This document shows positions 7,624 through 14,737 of a stretch of DNA of 36,116 bases, one piece after another (position 1 is the first letter of the stretch; each line of letters starts with the position of its first letter). The DNA lies in NCBI GenBank assembly GCA_016868295.1, contig VGHJ01000025.1, forward strand, positions 1 to 36,116. Reading direction: 5' to 3'. The position numbers were made by a program, and so were the translations under genes. The stretch comes from Betaproteobacteria bacterium (lineage in GTDB: Bacteria; Pseudomonadota; Gammaproteobacteria; Burkholderiales; Rhodocyclaceae). The notes below the pieces were generated by a model that did no database searches, was not told the origin of the DNA, and saw only the letters and a list, made by a program, of their open reading frames with translations.

Positions 7624-7665
7624 GTTACCCGACTTCGAGACAAATCAGGCGACTAGACGATTTTC

Positions 7666-8049
7666 ATGAAACTGCATCTCGACAACGCGGGCAGCCGCAA
7701 CCTGGTCACCGGGTACGGTGCCGGCTATGTCGCCATCAATCACCGCCATTACGAAACCGGCCTGGTCGTGCTGCCCGACCGCATCGTCGAGCCCTGGGCC
7801 GCCGCGGGCTTCGATGCCCTGGCCGAGTGCGACTTCGAGGCCCTGCGCGCGCTGGCGCCGGAAATCCTCCTCCTCGGCACCGGCGGCCGCCAGCGCTTTC
7901 CGGCGCCGTCCCTGTTGCGCCCGCTGATCGAGGCGCGCATCGGCTGCGAGGTGATGGACCTGCCCGCCGCCTGCCGCACCTTCAACATCCTCATGGCGGA
8001 GGGCCGCCGGGTGGCGGCCGCGCTCATCATCGAGGCGGAACAAGCATGA
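7666..8049 (+). CDS. Mth938-like domain protein
   Basis: The 127-residue product is one Mth938/NDUFAF3-like (Xcc1710-like) domain. Its marks are the ITGYGAGYVAIN-type start, VVLPDRIVEPW, and EILLLGTGGRQRFPAP, then a C-terminal EVMDLPAACRTFNILMAEGRRVAAALI. The mitochondrial relative is a complex I assembly factor; bacterial members have no established reaction. The gene leads an operon: its TGA overlaps the ATG of the ArnD-like gene (8046-8049). Confidence 0.88.
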   Translation: MKLHLDNAGSRNLVTGYGAGYVAINHRHYETGLVVLPDRIVEPWAAAGFDALAECDFEALRALAPEILLLGTGGRQRFPAPSLLRPLIEARIGCEVMDLPAACRTFNILMAEGRRVAAALIIEAEQA

Positions 8050-8939
8050 AAATCGCACTGAAGATCGACGCCGCCACCTTCCGCGGCACACTGGCCGGCG
8101 TGCCACGCCTGGTGGAAGCCCTGCGCCAGGCCGAAGCGCAGGCCAGCTTCTTCTTCAACCTCGGTCCCGACCGCAGCGGCCGCCGGCTCGGCGCCGCGCT
8201 CGCCGAATCGCGTCCGGGCGCGAGCGCCCTCGGCCGCCACGGCTTCGCCACCCTGCTCTACGGCACGCTGCTGCCGGCCCCCGACATCGGCCGGCGCTGC
8301 GCCGACATCCTGCGCGGCGTGCGCGACGCCGGCTTCGACACCGGCGTGCTGTCCTGGGATCGCGCCGTCTGGGAAAGTCAGTCTCCGCGGGGCGGCGCAG
8401 ACTGGACGGAGCGCAGCATGCGCCGCGCCGTGGCGCGCTACGAGAAGCTCTTCGGCGAGGCGCCGAAGGCCCATGCCGCCCCCGGCTGGCAGACGAATCC
8501 GCACGCCGTGCGCCTGACCCAGCGCCTGGGCTACGGCTATGCCTCCGACACGCGCGGCAGCTGTCCCTTCATTCCGGTGTGGAACGCCGAAATCACGCTC
8601 TGCCCGCAACTGCCGACCACCCTGCCCACCCTCGACGAGTTGCTCGCCCAGGACGGCTGCACGGCCGAGACCCTGCCCGACCGCCTGCTGGCGCTGACGG
8701 CGCAGGACCGACCGGCCGGCCACGTCTTCAGCCTGCAGGCCGACCTCGGCCTTGCCCTGCTGCCCGCCGTGGAACAGATCCTCGCAGGCTGGAAGCGCCA
8801 GGGGCACGAAGTGGTCTCCCTGAGCGGCCTGTTCGAATCGATCGACGCCAGCCGCCTGCCGCGCCACGAATTGGTGCGCGGCAGCGTGCCGGGTCGCCGC
8901 GGCAGCCTCGTGCTGCAGGGGCCGGCGTTCCTGGCATAA
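8046..8939 (+). CDS. ArnD-like polysaccharide deacetylase family protein lacking metal ligands
   Basis: The 297-residue product follows ArnD (deformylase of undecaprenyl-phosphate formyl-aminoarabinose) along its length: a KID-x3-FRGTL-x-GVPRL start, SFFFNLGPDRSGR, TLLPAPDIGRRCADI, AAPGWQTNPHAV, SDTRGSCPFIP and QLPTTLPTLDEL. Yet the NodB metal triad appears gone. The ArnD DVD motif reads DAA at residues 8-10, and the HxWDH motif reads LSWDR near 100, so one Asp and two His are missing. ATGA overlap with the previous gene fixes the start. It may be a pseudoenzyme, or a deacetylase using other ligands. No arn operon is nearby. Copy 3 of the dispersed motif lies within the codons just after the lost HxWDH site. 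Confidence 0.8.
   Translation: MKIALKIDAATFRGTLAGVPRLVEALRQAEAQASFFFNLGPDRSGRRLGAALAESRPGASALGRHGFATLLYGTLLPAPDIGRRCADILRGVRDAGFDTGVLSWDRAVWESQSPRGGADWTERSMRRAVARYEKLFGEAPKAHAAPGWQTNPHAVRLTQRLGYGYASDTRGSCPFIPVWNAEITLCPQLPTTLPTLDELLAQDGCTAETLPDRLLALTAQDRPAGHVFSLQADLGLALLPAVEQILAGWKRQGHEVVSLSGLFESIDASRLPRHELVRGSVPGRRGSLVLQGPAFLA
8374..8397 (+). repeat. dispersed bipartite motif, copy 3
   Basis: AAAGTCAGTC, eight bases, GCGGCG. It lies in the ArnD-like coding sequence, read as E-S-Q-S-P-R-G-G, in place of a less conserved family loop. Flanks match copies 1 and 4 beyond the two boxes. Confidence 0.7.
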
Positions 8940-8978
8940 CGCCGGCCGCGCTTGCGCCGGCAGGCGATTTCATCAACA

Positions 8979-9458
8979 ATGCAGACGCTCATGGTCGACC
9001 AGCCCGTACCCGATTTCGCCCTGCCGGCGACAGGCAACCAGACGTTCTCCCTGTCCGCGGCGCGCGGCGCCCCGCTGGTTCTCTACTTCTACCCGAAAGA
9101 CAACACGCCCGGCTGCACCGTCGAGGCCGGCGAGTTCCGCGACCTGCACGCGCAGTTCCGGCGCGCCGGCAGCGCCGTCTTCGGCATCTCGCGCGACAGC
9201 CTGAAATCCCACGAGGGCTTCAAGGCCAAGCTGAAGCTGCCCTTCGAGCTGCTGTCGGATGCCGAGGAAACCGCCTGCGCCCTCTTCGGCGTCATCAAAC
9301 AGAAGGTGCTCTACGGCAAGCCGGTGCGAGGGCTGGAGCGCAGCACCTTCGTCGTCGACGCCGCGGGCGTGCTGCGGCGCGAGTGGCGCGGCGTCAAGGC
9401 GCCCGGCCATGCCGCCGAAGTCCTCGAATTCGTCAAATCGCTGAAGAAAGCCCGATGA
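8979..9458 (+). CDS. bcp: peroxiredoxin, Bcp/PrxQ type
   Basis: Thiol peroxidase that reduces hydrogen peroxide and organic peroxides. The 159-residue product has the thioredoxin fold with the peroxidatic cysteine in NTPGCTVEAGEF. The cysteine five residues on, used as resolving residue in E. coli Bcp, is Gly here; a cysteine in the later EETACALFG segment may resolve instead, as in other members. ATG 8979 is preferred; ATG 8991 is four codons in, and neither has a strong ribosome binding site. Its TGA overlaps the ATG of the PIN-PhoH gene. Confidence 0.9.
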   Translation: MQTLMVDQPVPDFALPATGNQTFSLSAARGAPLVLYFYPKDNTPGCTVEAGEFRDLHAQFRRAGSAVFGISRDSLKSHEGFKAKLKLPFELLSDAEETACALFGVIKQKVLYGKPVRGLERSTFVVDAAGVLRREWRGVKAPGHAAEVLEFVKSLKKAR

Positions 9459-10855
9459 ACGCCAAGAAACACGCCGCGACCAAGCTGTTCGTCCTCGACA
9501 CCAACGTCCTCATGCACGACCCGACCAGCCTGTTCCGCTTCGAGGAACACGACGTCTTCGTGCCGATGATGACCCTCGAGGAGCTCGACAACAACAAGAA
9601 GGGCATGTCCGAAGTGGCACGGAACGCGCGCCAGGCGAGCCGCATGCTCGACGGCATCGTCGGCGGCTTCGAGGACCGCATCGCCAAGGGCATCCCGCTC
9701 GAGGCGCCTTCCAGCGGGCTGGCCACCGGCCGCCTCTTCATGCAGACCGAGCCGATCAACGGCGCCCTGCCGGCGACGCTGCCGACCGCCAAGGCCGACA
9801 ACCAGATCATCGGCGTCATGATGCACCTCATCGAGAAGCACCCGAAGCGCGCGGTGATCCTCGTCTCCAAGGACATCAACATGCGCATCAAGGCCCGCGC
9901 CCTCGGCCTCGACGCGCAGGACTACTACAACGACAAGGTGCTGGAAGACACCGACCTCCTCTACAGTGGCACGCGCGAGATGGGGTCCGACTTCTGGGAG
10001 GCCAACGGCAAGGACATGGAGTCCTGGAAGCAGGACGGCCGCACGCTCTACCGCATCAGGGGGCCGCTCTGCCCGGATCTGCTCATCAACGAGTTTCTCT
10101 GGCAGGACGGCGACCGGCCCTTCCAGGCCATCGTGCGCGAACGGAACGGCAAGACCGCCGTGCTCGAGACGCTGAAGGACTACAGCCACCAGAAGAACAA
10201 CGTCTGGGGCATCATGGCGCGCAACCGCGAGCAGAACTTCGCCCTCAACCTGCTGATGGACCCGGAGATCGACTTCATCACCCTGCTCGGCCAGGCCGGC
10301 ACCGGCAAGACGCTGCTGACGCTGGCGGCGGGACTGACACAGACGCTGGAAGCCAAGCTCTACAGCGAGATCATCTTCACCCGCGTCACCGTGCCGGTGG
10401 GCGAGGACATCGGCTTCCTGCCCGGCACCGAGGAGGAGAAGATGACGCCGTGGATGGGCGCGCTGGAGGACAACCTCGACGTGCTCAACAAGCCCGCCGA
10501 GGACGGCGGCGAGTGGGGCCGCGCCGCCACGCGCGACCTGATCCGCTCGCGCATCAAGGTGAAGTCGCTCAACTTCATGCGCGGCCGCACATTCCTCAAC
10601 AAGTACCTCGTCATCGACGAGGCGCAGAACCTGACGCCGAAGCAGATGAAGACGCTGATCACCCGCGCCGGCCCCGGCACCAAGGTGATCTGCCTCGGCA
10701 ACATCGCGCAGATCGACACGCCCTACCTGACCGAGGGCAGCTCGGGCCTGACCTACGTGGTGGACCGCTTCAAGGGCTGGCCGCACAGCGGCCACGTCAC
10801 GCTGATGCGCGGCGAGCGCTCGAGGCTGGCCGACCACGCCGCCGAAGTGTTGTAG
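9455..10855 (+). CDS. PIN-PhoH family ATPase/ribonuclease (PhoH2 type)
   Basis: The 466-residue product joins an N-terminal PIN ribonuclease domain (FVLDTNVLMHDPTSL from residue 12; acidic pocket residues present) to a C-terminal PhoH P-loop ATPase. Walker A is GQAGTGKT (279-286), Walker B is YLVIDEAQN (about 384-392), followed by KVICLGNIAQIDTPYL. PhoH2 proteins studied in mycobacteria unwind and cut RNA; the proteobacterial members are presumed to act on RNA too. The start at 9455 overlaps the Bcp stop (ATGA). The pairing of peroxide defence with an RNA-processing ATPase suggests a stress operon, which is inference. Confidence 0.92.
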   Translation: MNAKKHAATKLFVLDTNVLMHDPTSLFRFEEHDVFVPMMTLEELDNNKKGMSEVARNARQASRMLDGIVGGFEDRIAKGIPLEAPSSGLATGRLFMQTEPINGALPATLPTAKADNQIIGVMMHLIEKHPKRAVILVSKDINMRIKARALGLDAQDYYNDKVLEDTDLLYSGTREMGSDFWEANGKDMESWKQDGRTLYRIRGPLCPDLLINEFLWQDGDRPFQAIVRERNGKTAVLETLKDYSHQKNNVWGIMARNREQNFALNLLMDPEIDFITLLGQAGTGKTLLTLAAGLTQTLEAKLYSEIIFTRVTVPVGEDIGFLPGTEEEKMTPWMGALEDNLDVLNKPAEDGGEWGRAATRDLIRSRIKVKSLNFMRGRTFLNKYLVIDEAQNLTPKQMKTLITRAGPGTKVICLGNIAQIDTPYLTEGSSGLTYVVDRFKGWPHSGHVTLMRGERSRLADHAAEVL

Positions 10856-10863
10856 CGTCGGGG

Positions 10864-10887
10864 CGCCGTCCCGCGGGGACTGACTTT
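10864..10887 (-). repeat. dispersed bipartite motif, copy 4
   Basis: On the minus strand AAAGTCAGTC, eight bases, ACGGCG; the spacer contains the palindrome CCCGCGGG. It fills most of the 45-base gap between the convergent phoH and fecR-like genes. Confidence 0.78.
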
Positions 10888-10900
10888 TCCGGACCGCAGG

Positions 10901-11899
10901 CTAATCGCGCCCGCGCCCGCCGCCGCGCGGCCCCTGGCCCTGGCCGCCCTGGCCCGGCCCATGTTCGCGCTCCAGGCTGCGCGGCTGCCGTTCCTGCCGG
11001 CCCTTCTCCTGCCGTTCCTCGAAGCGCGGGCGCCGCTCCGCGCCGTCCCTCTGCCGCATGTCCCGCTCCTCGCGCGGGCGCACGTGCTCCTGCCGGCGCT
11101 GCTCGCGCTGCGCCTCCCGTTCCCTGCGCCGCTCCTGCAGCGCCTTCTGCCGTTCGCCCTTCTGCCGCTCGATCTGCGACTTCTGCTCCTTGATGAATTT
11201 CCTGCGCTCGTCGCGGCGTTGGTCGATCGCCCTGCTCACCGCCTCGTGCCGCGCGGCGATGGACGGCTCGTGGCGCGTCGCCTTGAAGAAGGCCGGCACC
11301 TGGGCCAGCACGCGCGGCTGCGGCCGTCCTTTCAGCGGCACGAAGCCGGCCTGGTTGGGCCGGACCTCGACGCTGCCGTGCTGCGTCTTCAGCGTGGTGG
11401 CGCCGACGTTCACCTTGTCGTAGCTGCCCGGCTCGCCCTCGCGCGAGCCCTCCGGGATGACGAGCGGCTCGTGGTCGGTGCCGCGCACGCCGATGGTGGC
11501 GGTGGGCGTGCGCACCTGGTAGCTGCGCGGATTGAACTTGCCGATCCAGCCGGTGACCGAGCGGAAGGTGCCGGCGAGCAGGCTGAAGAAGCTCTTGTCC
11601 TGCTCGTCGCCCTCGGCGCGGTAGGCGGTGATGCTCATCCTCGTGTTCGGGCGCACGGCGATGAAGCCGCCGTCCTCCATGGCGAGGTGCAGTTCGCCAT
11701 CCGGGCCGGTGACGATGCCCTCGCCCTCGTGCACCTTGTCGCCGACGGCGACGCGGCGCGGCTTCTTCGCCCTGTCGTAGACCGTGACGTCGCCCTCGAC
11801 GAGTTCGACCTTGCCGGCCGGATTGGCTACAGGCGGAGACTGGGCAAAGGCGCCCAGGGCGGCGAACAGCAGGCAAACGGCAAGCAGAAGACGGCGCAT
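10901..11899 (-). CDS. exported FecR-domain protein with charged tail
   Basis: The 332-residue product has a signal peptide (1-19, cut after GAFA), then a FecR domain: VELVEGDVTVYDR, GEGIVTGPDGELHLAMEDGGFIAV, RPNTRMSI and the typical TPTATIGVRGT. From about residue 225 to the end it becomes an Arg/Glu/Gln-rich, probably helical tail ending in a Gly/Gln/Arg run. There is no sigma factor or TonB receptor next to it, so it is not a FecR signalling partner but the periplasmic FecR-domain type of unknown role. It is downstream of and co-directional with dnaB, 61 bases away. Confidence 0.83.
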   Translation of the reverse strand: MRRLLLAVCLLFAALGAFAQSPPVANPAGKVELVEGDVTVYDRAKKPRRVAVGDKVHEGEGIVTGPDGELHLAMEDGGFIAVRPNTRMSITAYRAEGDEQDKSFFSLLAGTFRSVTGWIGKFNPRSYQVRTPTATIGVRGTDHEPLVIPEGSREGEPGSYDKVNVGATTLKTQHGSVEVRPNQAGFVPLKGRPQPRVLAQVPAFFKATRHEPSIAARHEAVSRAIDQRRDERRKFIKEQKSQIERQKGERQKALQERRREREAQREQRRQEHVRPREERDMRQRDGAERRPRFEERQEKGRQERQPRSLEREHGPGQGGQGQGPRGGGRGRD

Positions 11900-11960
11900 G
11901 ATGCGGACTCCCTCTGTTTCGGGAGTTTAACGGCCGAAGCGCTCGAAGGGTTGAATCGGA

Positions 11961-14411
11961 TCAGTAGGCGCCTTGCGCCGCGAAGTTCTCGAAGCGCGTG
12001 TATTCGCCGAGGAAGGTGACGCGCACCTGCCCGATGGGGCCGTTCCTCTGCTTGAGGATGTTGATCTCGGCCGAGCCCTTGTCGGGCGAATCGGGGTTGT
12101 ACACCTCGTCGCGGTAGATGGCGACGATGACGTCGGCGTCCTGCTCGATGGCGCCGGATTCGCGCAGGTCGGACATGACGGGGCGCTTGTTCGGCCGCGA
12201 CTCGACATTGCGCGAGAGCTGCGAGAGCGCCAGCACCGGCACGTGCAGCTCCTTCGCCAGCGCCTTCACCGAGCGCGAGATCTCGGAGAGTTCGGTGGCG
12301 CGGTTCTCGCCCTCGCGCACCGAGGACATCAACTGCAGGTAGTCGATGACGATCAGGCCGAGCTTGCCGCACTGGCGGTAGAGGCGCCGGGCGCGCGCGC
12401 GCAGCTCGGTGGAATTGAGCGCCGGCGTCTCGTCGATGTGGATCGGCGCCTCGTGCAGCTTGCCCAGGGCGTAGGTCATGCGCTGCCACTCGTCGTCGTT
12501 GAGGCGCCCGGTGCGCACGCGGTGCTGGTCGAGGCGGCCGACCGAGGAAAGGAAGCGCATGGCGAGCTGGGTGCCCGGCATTTCCATCGAGAAGATCGCC
12601 ACCGGCAGCTTCGACTCGAGCGCGACGTGCTCGGCGATGTTGAGAGCGAAGGCCGTATTGTGGGTCACCACATCGTTGTCGGTGATATAGAGCCGTTGCG
12701 GGTGACTGACCGAGATGCACTGGCACGGCGCTTCGCGCACGGGAACGATGGACGCGATGCTGAGGCGTTTCTCCCGCTGCCAGGCATTTGGCGCCCGGGC
12801 CTGCTTTTCCGACAGCAGGAACAGGCTGCGAGGCTCGGGGTGCGACAGGTGGCAGACATAGGCTGGCAAACCCCGAACGCGCAAGCCGGCGACATTGGTG
12901 AAATGCGGTTGCTTGACGCTTACGGAACACCATGCGCCCAGTGAACGCGCCAGCGAGACGACATCCTGCGCAAGGCGGGGGCTGCTGGTCGAAAAACGCA
13001 CGCTGCCCCAGCGTTCGACCCAGCCGTCGGTATCCAGCAGTCCGCGCAGCAGGTCGAGCCGCGCGGCCCGATTCGCTTCGAGATAGAGCGCAGGGATGAA
13101 CTTCTGGTCGCTGGTCAATCCCGACAGACCGAGGCTGTCCAGCGCTATGCGCAGAGGGTTAGGCTGGACACCCATGAAGCCTTTCACCCGCCCGCGATTG
13201 CGCTGGACGATGCGATAGTCGTAGGCGGCGTCGTGCGTCACTTCCAGCTCGCCGTCGAGACGTTCCCGCATCCGGTCCAGCATTTCCGTCGAAGCGGTCG
13301 AAAATTTGACGGTTCCCGAGCCGCTCAGCATGCCATCGCCGAGCAGGCCTCCCAGCACCCAGGGATCGATCGGCAGCCGCTCGTTATGGCCGAAGTCCCC
13401 GGTTGCGCGCTCGATCCACAGGCGATTCCGATAGCGCTGGCAGTCGAGCATGCGCATCAACCGCTCGGTGCTCAGCACGCGAGGCGCTGCCCATTCCCGA
13501 TACCAGACCCGCCACAGGTGCTCCGCACAGCATTCGGTAGAACGACCGTCCGAGAAGCCGATGCGGTACACCTGCCTCACCCCTTGCGGGAATATGCCCG
13601 TGACGATCGAAGGCTGCCCATCGATGGAAGCCAGGGCATCGCCGACGGCCAGTTCGCCCATGGTCTTCCAGCCGCCCCGTGTGCGCACGCGCGCATCCAG
13701 CGGCTGAGCTTTGCCCATGCTCGGCCTTCCGGCGACGATGACCATGTCGCCCGGCTGCAGGCCGGAGGTCTTCATGTCGAGGTCGTGGAAGCCGGTCGGG
13801 ATGCCGGTGATGTCCGAGGGGTGCTCGCGGTCGTAGAGTTCCTGGATGCGGTCCACCACCTGGCCGAGCAGCGGCTGGATGGCGGTGAAGCCCTCGGTCG
13901 TGCGCGCGCCGGCGTCCTTGATCTCGAAGACCTTGGCCTCGGCCTCGTCGAGCAGGGACTTGGCCTCGCGCCCGGCGGGATTCAGCGCGCTGGCGGCGAT
14001 CTCGTCGCCGACAGTGACCAGCTTCCTCAGGATGGCGCGCTCGCGCACGATCTCGGCGTAGCGCTTGATGTTCGCCGCCGAGGGCGTGTTGTTGGCGATC
14101 TCGCCGAGGTAGGCCATGCCGCCGGCCTGCTCCGCCTCCGCCGCCTTGTCGAGCGACTCGAACACCGTCACCACGTCGGCCGGCCGGCCGGCCTCGATCA
14201 GCTTGGCGATGTGGCGGAAGACGCGGCGGTGGTCGTCGCGGTAGAAATCCGCCTCGGACACCTGGTCGGCGATGCGGTCCCAGGCGGTGTTGTCGAGCAG
14301 CAGGCCGCCGAGCAGGGATTGCTCGGCCTCGATGGAATGCGGCGGCAGCTTGAGCGCCGCCAGCTGCGGATCGCCGGAGGGAGTGGAGGTGAAAACGCGC
14401 GCCTGGGCCAT
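11961..14411 (-). CDS. dnaB: replicative DNA helicase DnaB with in-frame intein
   Basis: DnaB is the hexameric replication-fork helicase. The frame encodes 816 residues; removing the 351-residue intein leaves 465, the normal DnaB size. The N-extein (1-234) holds the DnaB N-terminal domain (LPPHSIEAEQSLLGGLLLD) and the linker, and ends at GRPSMGK, the Walker A lysine. The C-extein restarts with Thr at 586 (TAFALNIAEHVA) and contains the Walker B LIVIDYLQLM, then LSQLSRNVESRPNKRP and DLRESGAIEQDAD. Splicing should rebuild GRPSMGKT, so the unspliced helicase cannot bind ATP properly. No strong ribosome binding site is seen. Two DnaA-box-like sequences lie upstream. Confidence 0.96.
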   Translation of the reverse strand: MAQARVFTSTPSGDPQLAALKLPPHSIEAEQSLLGGLLLDNTAWDRIADQVSEADFYRDDHRRVFRHIAKLIEAGRPADVVTVFESLDKAAEAEQAGGMAYLGEIANNTPSAANIKRYAEIVRERAILRKLVTVGDEIAASALNPAGREAKSLLDEAEAKVFEIKDAGARTTEGFTAIQPLLGQVVDRIQELYDREHPSDITGIPTGFHDLDMKTSGLQPGDMVIVAGRPSMGKAQPLDARVRTRGGWKTMGELAVGDALASIDGQPSIVTGIFPQGVRQVYRIGFSDGRSTECCAEHLWRVWYREWAAPRVLSTERLMRMLDCQRYRNRLWIERATGDFGHNERLPIDPWVLGGLLGDGMLSGSGTVKFSTASTEMLDRMRERLDGELEVTHDAAYDYRIVQRNRGRVKGFMGVQPNPLRIALDSLGLSGLTSDQKFIPALYLEANRAARLDLLRGLLDTDGWVERWGSVRFSTSSPRLAQDVVSLARSLGAWCSVSVKQPHFTNVAGLRVRGLPAYVCHLSHPEPRSLFLLSEKQARAPNAWQREKRLSIASIVPVREAPCQCISVSHPQRLYITDNDVVTHNTAFALNIAEHVALESKLPVAIFSMEMPGTQLAMRFLSSVGRLDQHRVRTGRLNDDEWQRMTYALGKLHEAPIHIDETPALNSTELRARARRLYRQCGKLGLIVIDYLQLMSSVREGENRATELSEISRSVKALAKELHVPVLALSQLSRNVESRPNKRPVMSDLRESGAIEQDADVIVAIYRDEVYNPDSPDKGSAEINILKQRNGPIGQVRVTFLGEYTRFENFAAQGAY
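12657..13709 (-). mobile_element. class 3 intein with LAGLIDADG homing endonuclease in the DnaB P-loop
   Basis: The 351-residue insert starts with Ala1, not Cys/Ser, and ends T349-H350-N351 before Thr+1. Class 3 inteins lack the first nucleophile and use a W-C-T set. Here W66 follows H64 in block B (EHLWRV), C331 is at block F position 4 (QCISV), and T349 precedes the HN. The block B Thr is replaced by Cys61. LAGLIDADG helices LGGLLGDG (119-126) and LLRGLLDTDG (220-229) keep their acidic residues, so the endonuclease looks intact. Homing endonuclease activity would make this a mobile genetic element. Confidence 0.9.
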
Positions 14412-14448
14412 AAGCGGGAAAGTTTACCCGCTGCCCGGACCCGTGGCG

Positions 14449-14491
14449 AGTGGATAAACCCTGTATAAGGCTGTGAATTCGCTGTGGATAA
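14449..14491. promoter_or_regulatory. DnaA-box-like cluster between dnaB and the 55-residue gene
   Basis: Positions 14483-14491 read TGTGGATAA, the complement of the perfect DnaA box TTATCCACA. Positions 14449-14457 give TTATCCACT, one mismatch. A weaker TTATACAGG lies between them. They lie 38-80 bases upstream of the dnaB ATG, where a dnaB promoter should be. Confidence 0.55.
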
Positions 14492-14561
14492 AATGTGGAC
14501 CAAGCACGGCGCACTGGGCTATGATTCACGCCGTCAGTGCACCTGCAACGGAGAACGCCCC

Positions 14562-14729
14562 ATGCGCGGCACCTTCTGGCCCGTCTTCCTCATCGTCCTC
14601 GGCAGCCTGCTGCTGCTCTCGAACCTGGGCATCCTGCCGTTCGGCGAGCTGAAGGCCCTGGCGGCGACCTGGTGGCCGCTGATCCTGATCCTGATCGGCG
14701 TCACCTCGCTGGTCAAGAAAGGCCGTTGA
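14562..14729 (+). CDS. small membrane protein, LiaI/LiaF-like transmembrane region (DUF5668 type)
   Basis: The 55-residue product has two hydrophobic helices (FWPVFLIVLGSLLLLSNLG, about 5-23, and the segment around WWPLILILIGVTSLV, about 37-51) and a basic KKGR end. The F/W-WP...G-LLLL-NL-G and WWPLILI-GV pattern is that of LiaI/LiaF-like transmembrane modules. ATG 14562 is preceded by GGAGA at 14550-14554. It lies eight bases before the caspase-like gene and is probably co-transcribed with it. An upstream in-frame start at 14484 lacks a binding site and breaks the family N-terminus. Confidence 0.78.
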   Translation: MRGTFWPVFLIVLGSLLLLSNLGILPFGELKALAATWWPLILILIGVTSLVKKGR

Positions 14730-14737
14730 GAACCGCC

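Noticed and set aside
8579-9454. Long N-terminal extension upstream of the PIN-PhoH gene
   Set aside because: The extension is low-complexity Arg/Pro/Ala-rich and overlaps the ArnD-like and Bcp genes in another frame; ATG 9455 overlaps the Bcp stop and begins the PIN domain.
11961-14411. dnaB as a gene broken by an insertion
   Set aside because: The insert is in frame, begins and ends at intein splice junctions, and has splicing motifs, so the gene should be functional after protein splicing.
14449-14491. Chromosomal replication origin
   Set aside because: There are only two or three DnaA-like boxes, no AT-rich unwinding region, and no dnaA, dnaN, gidA or parAB genes nearby.
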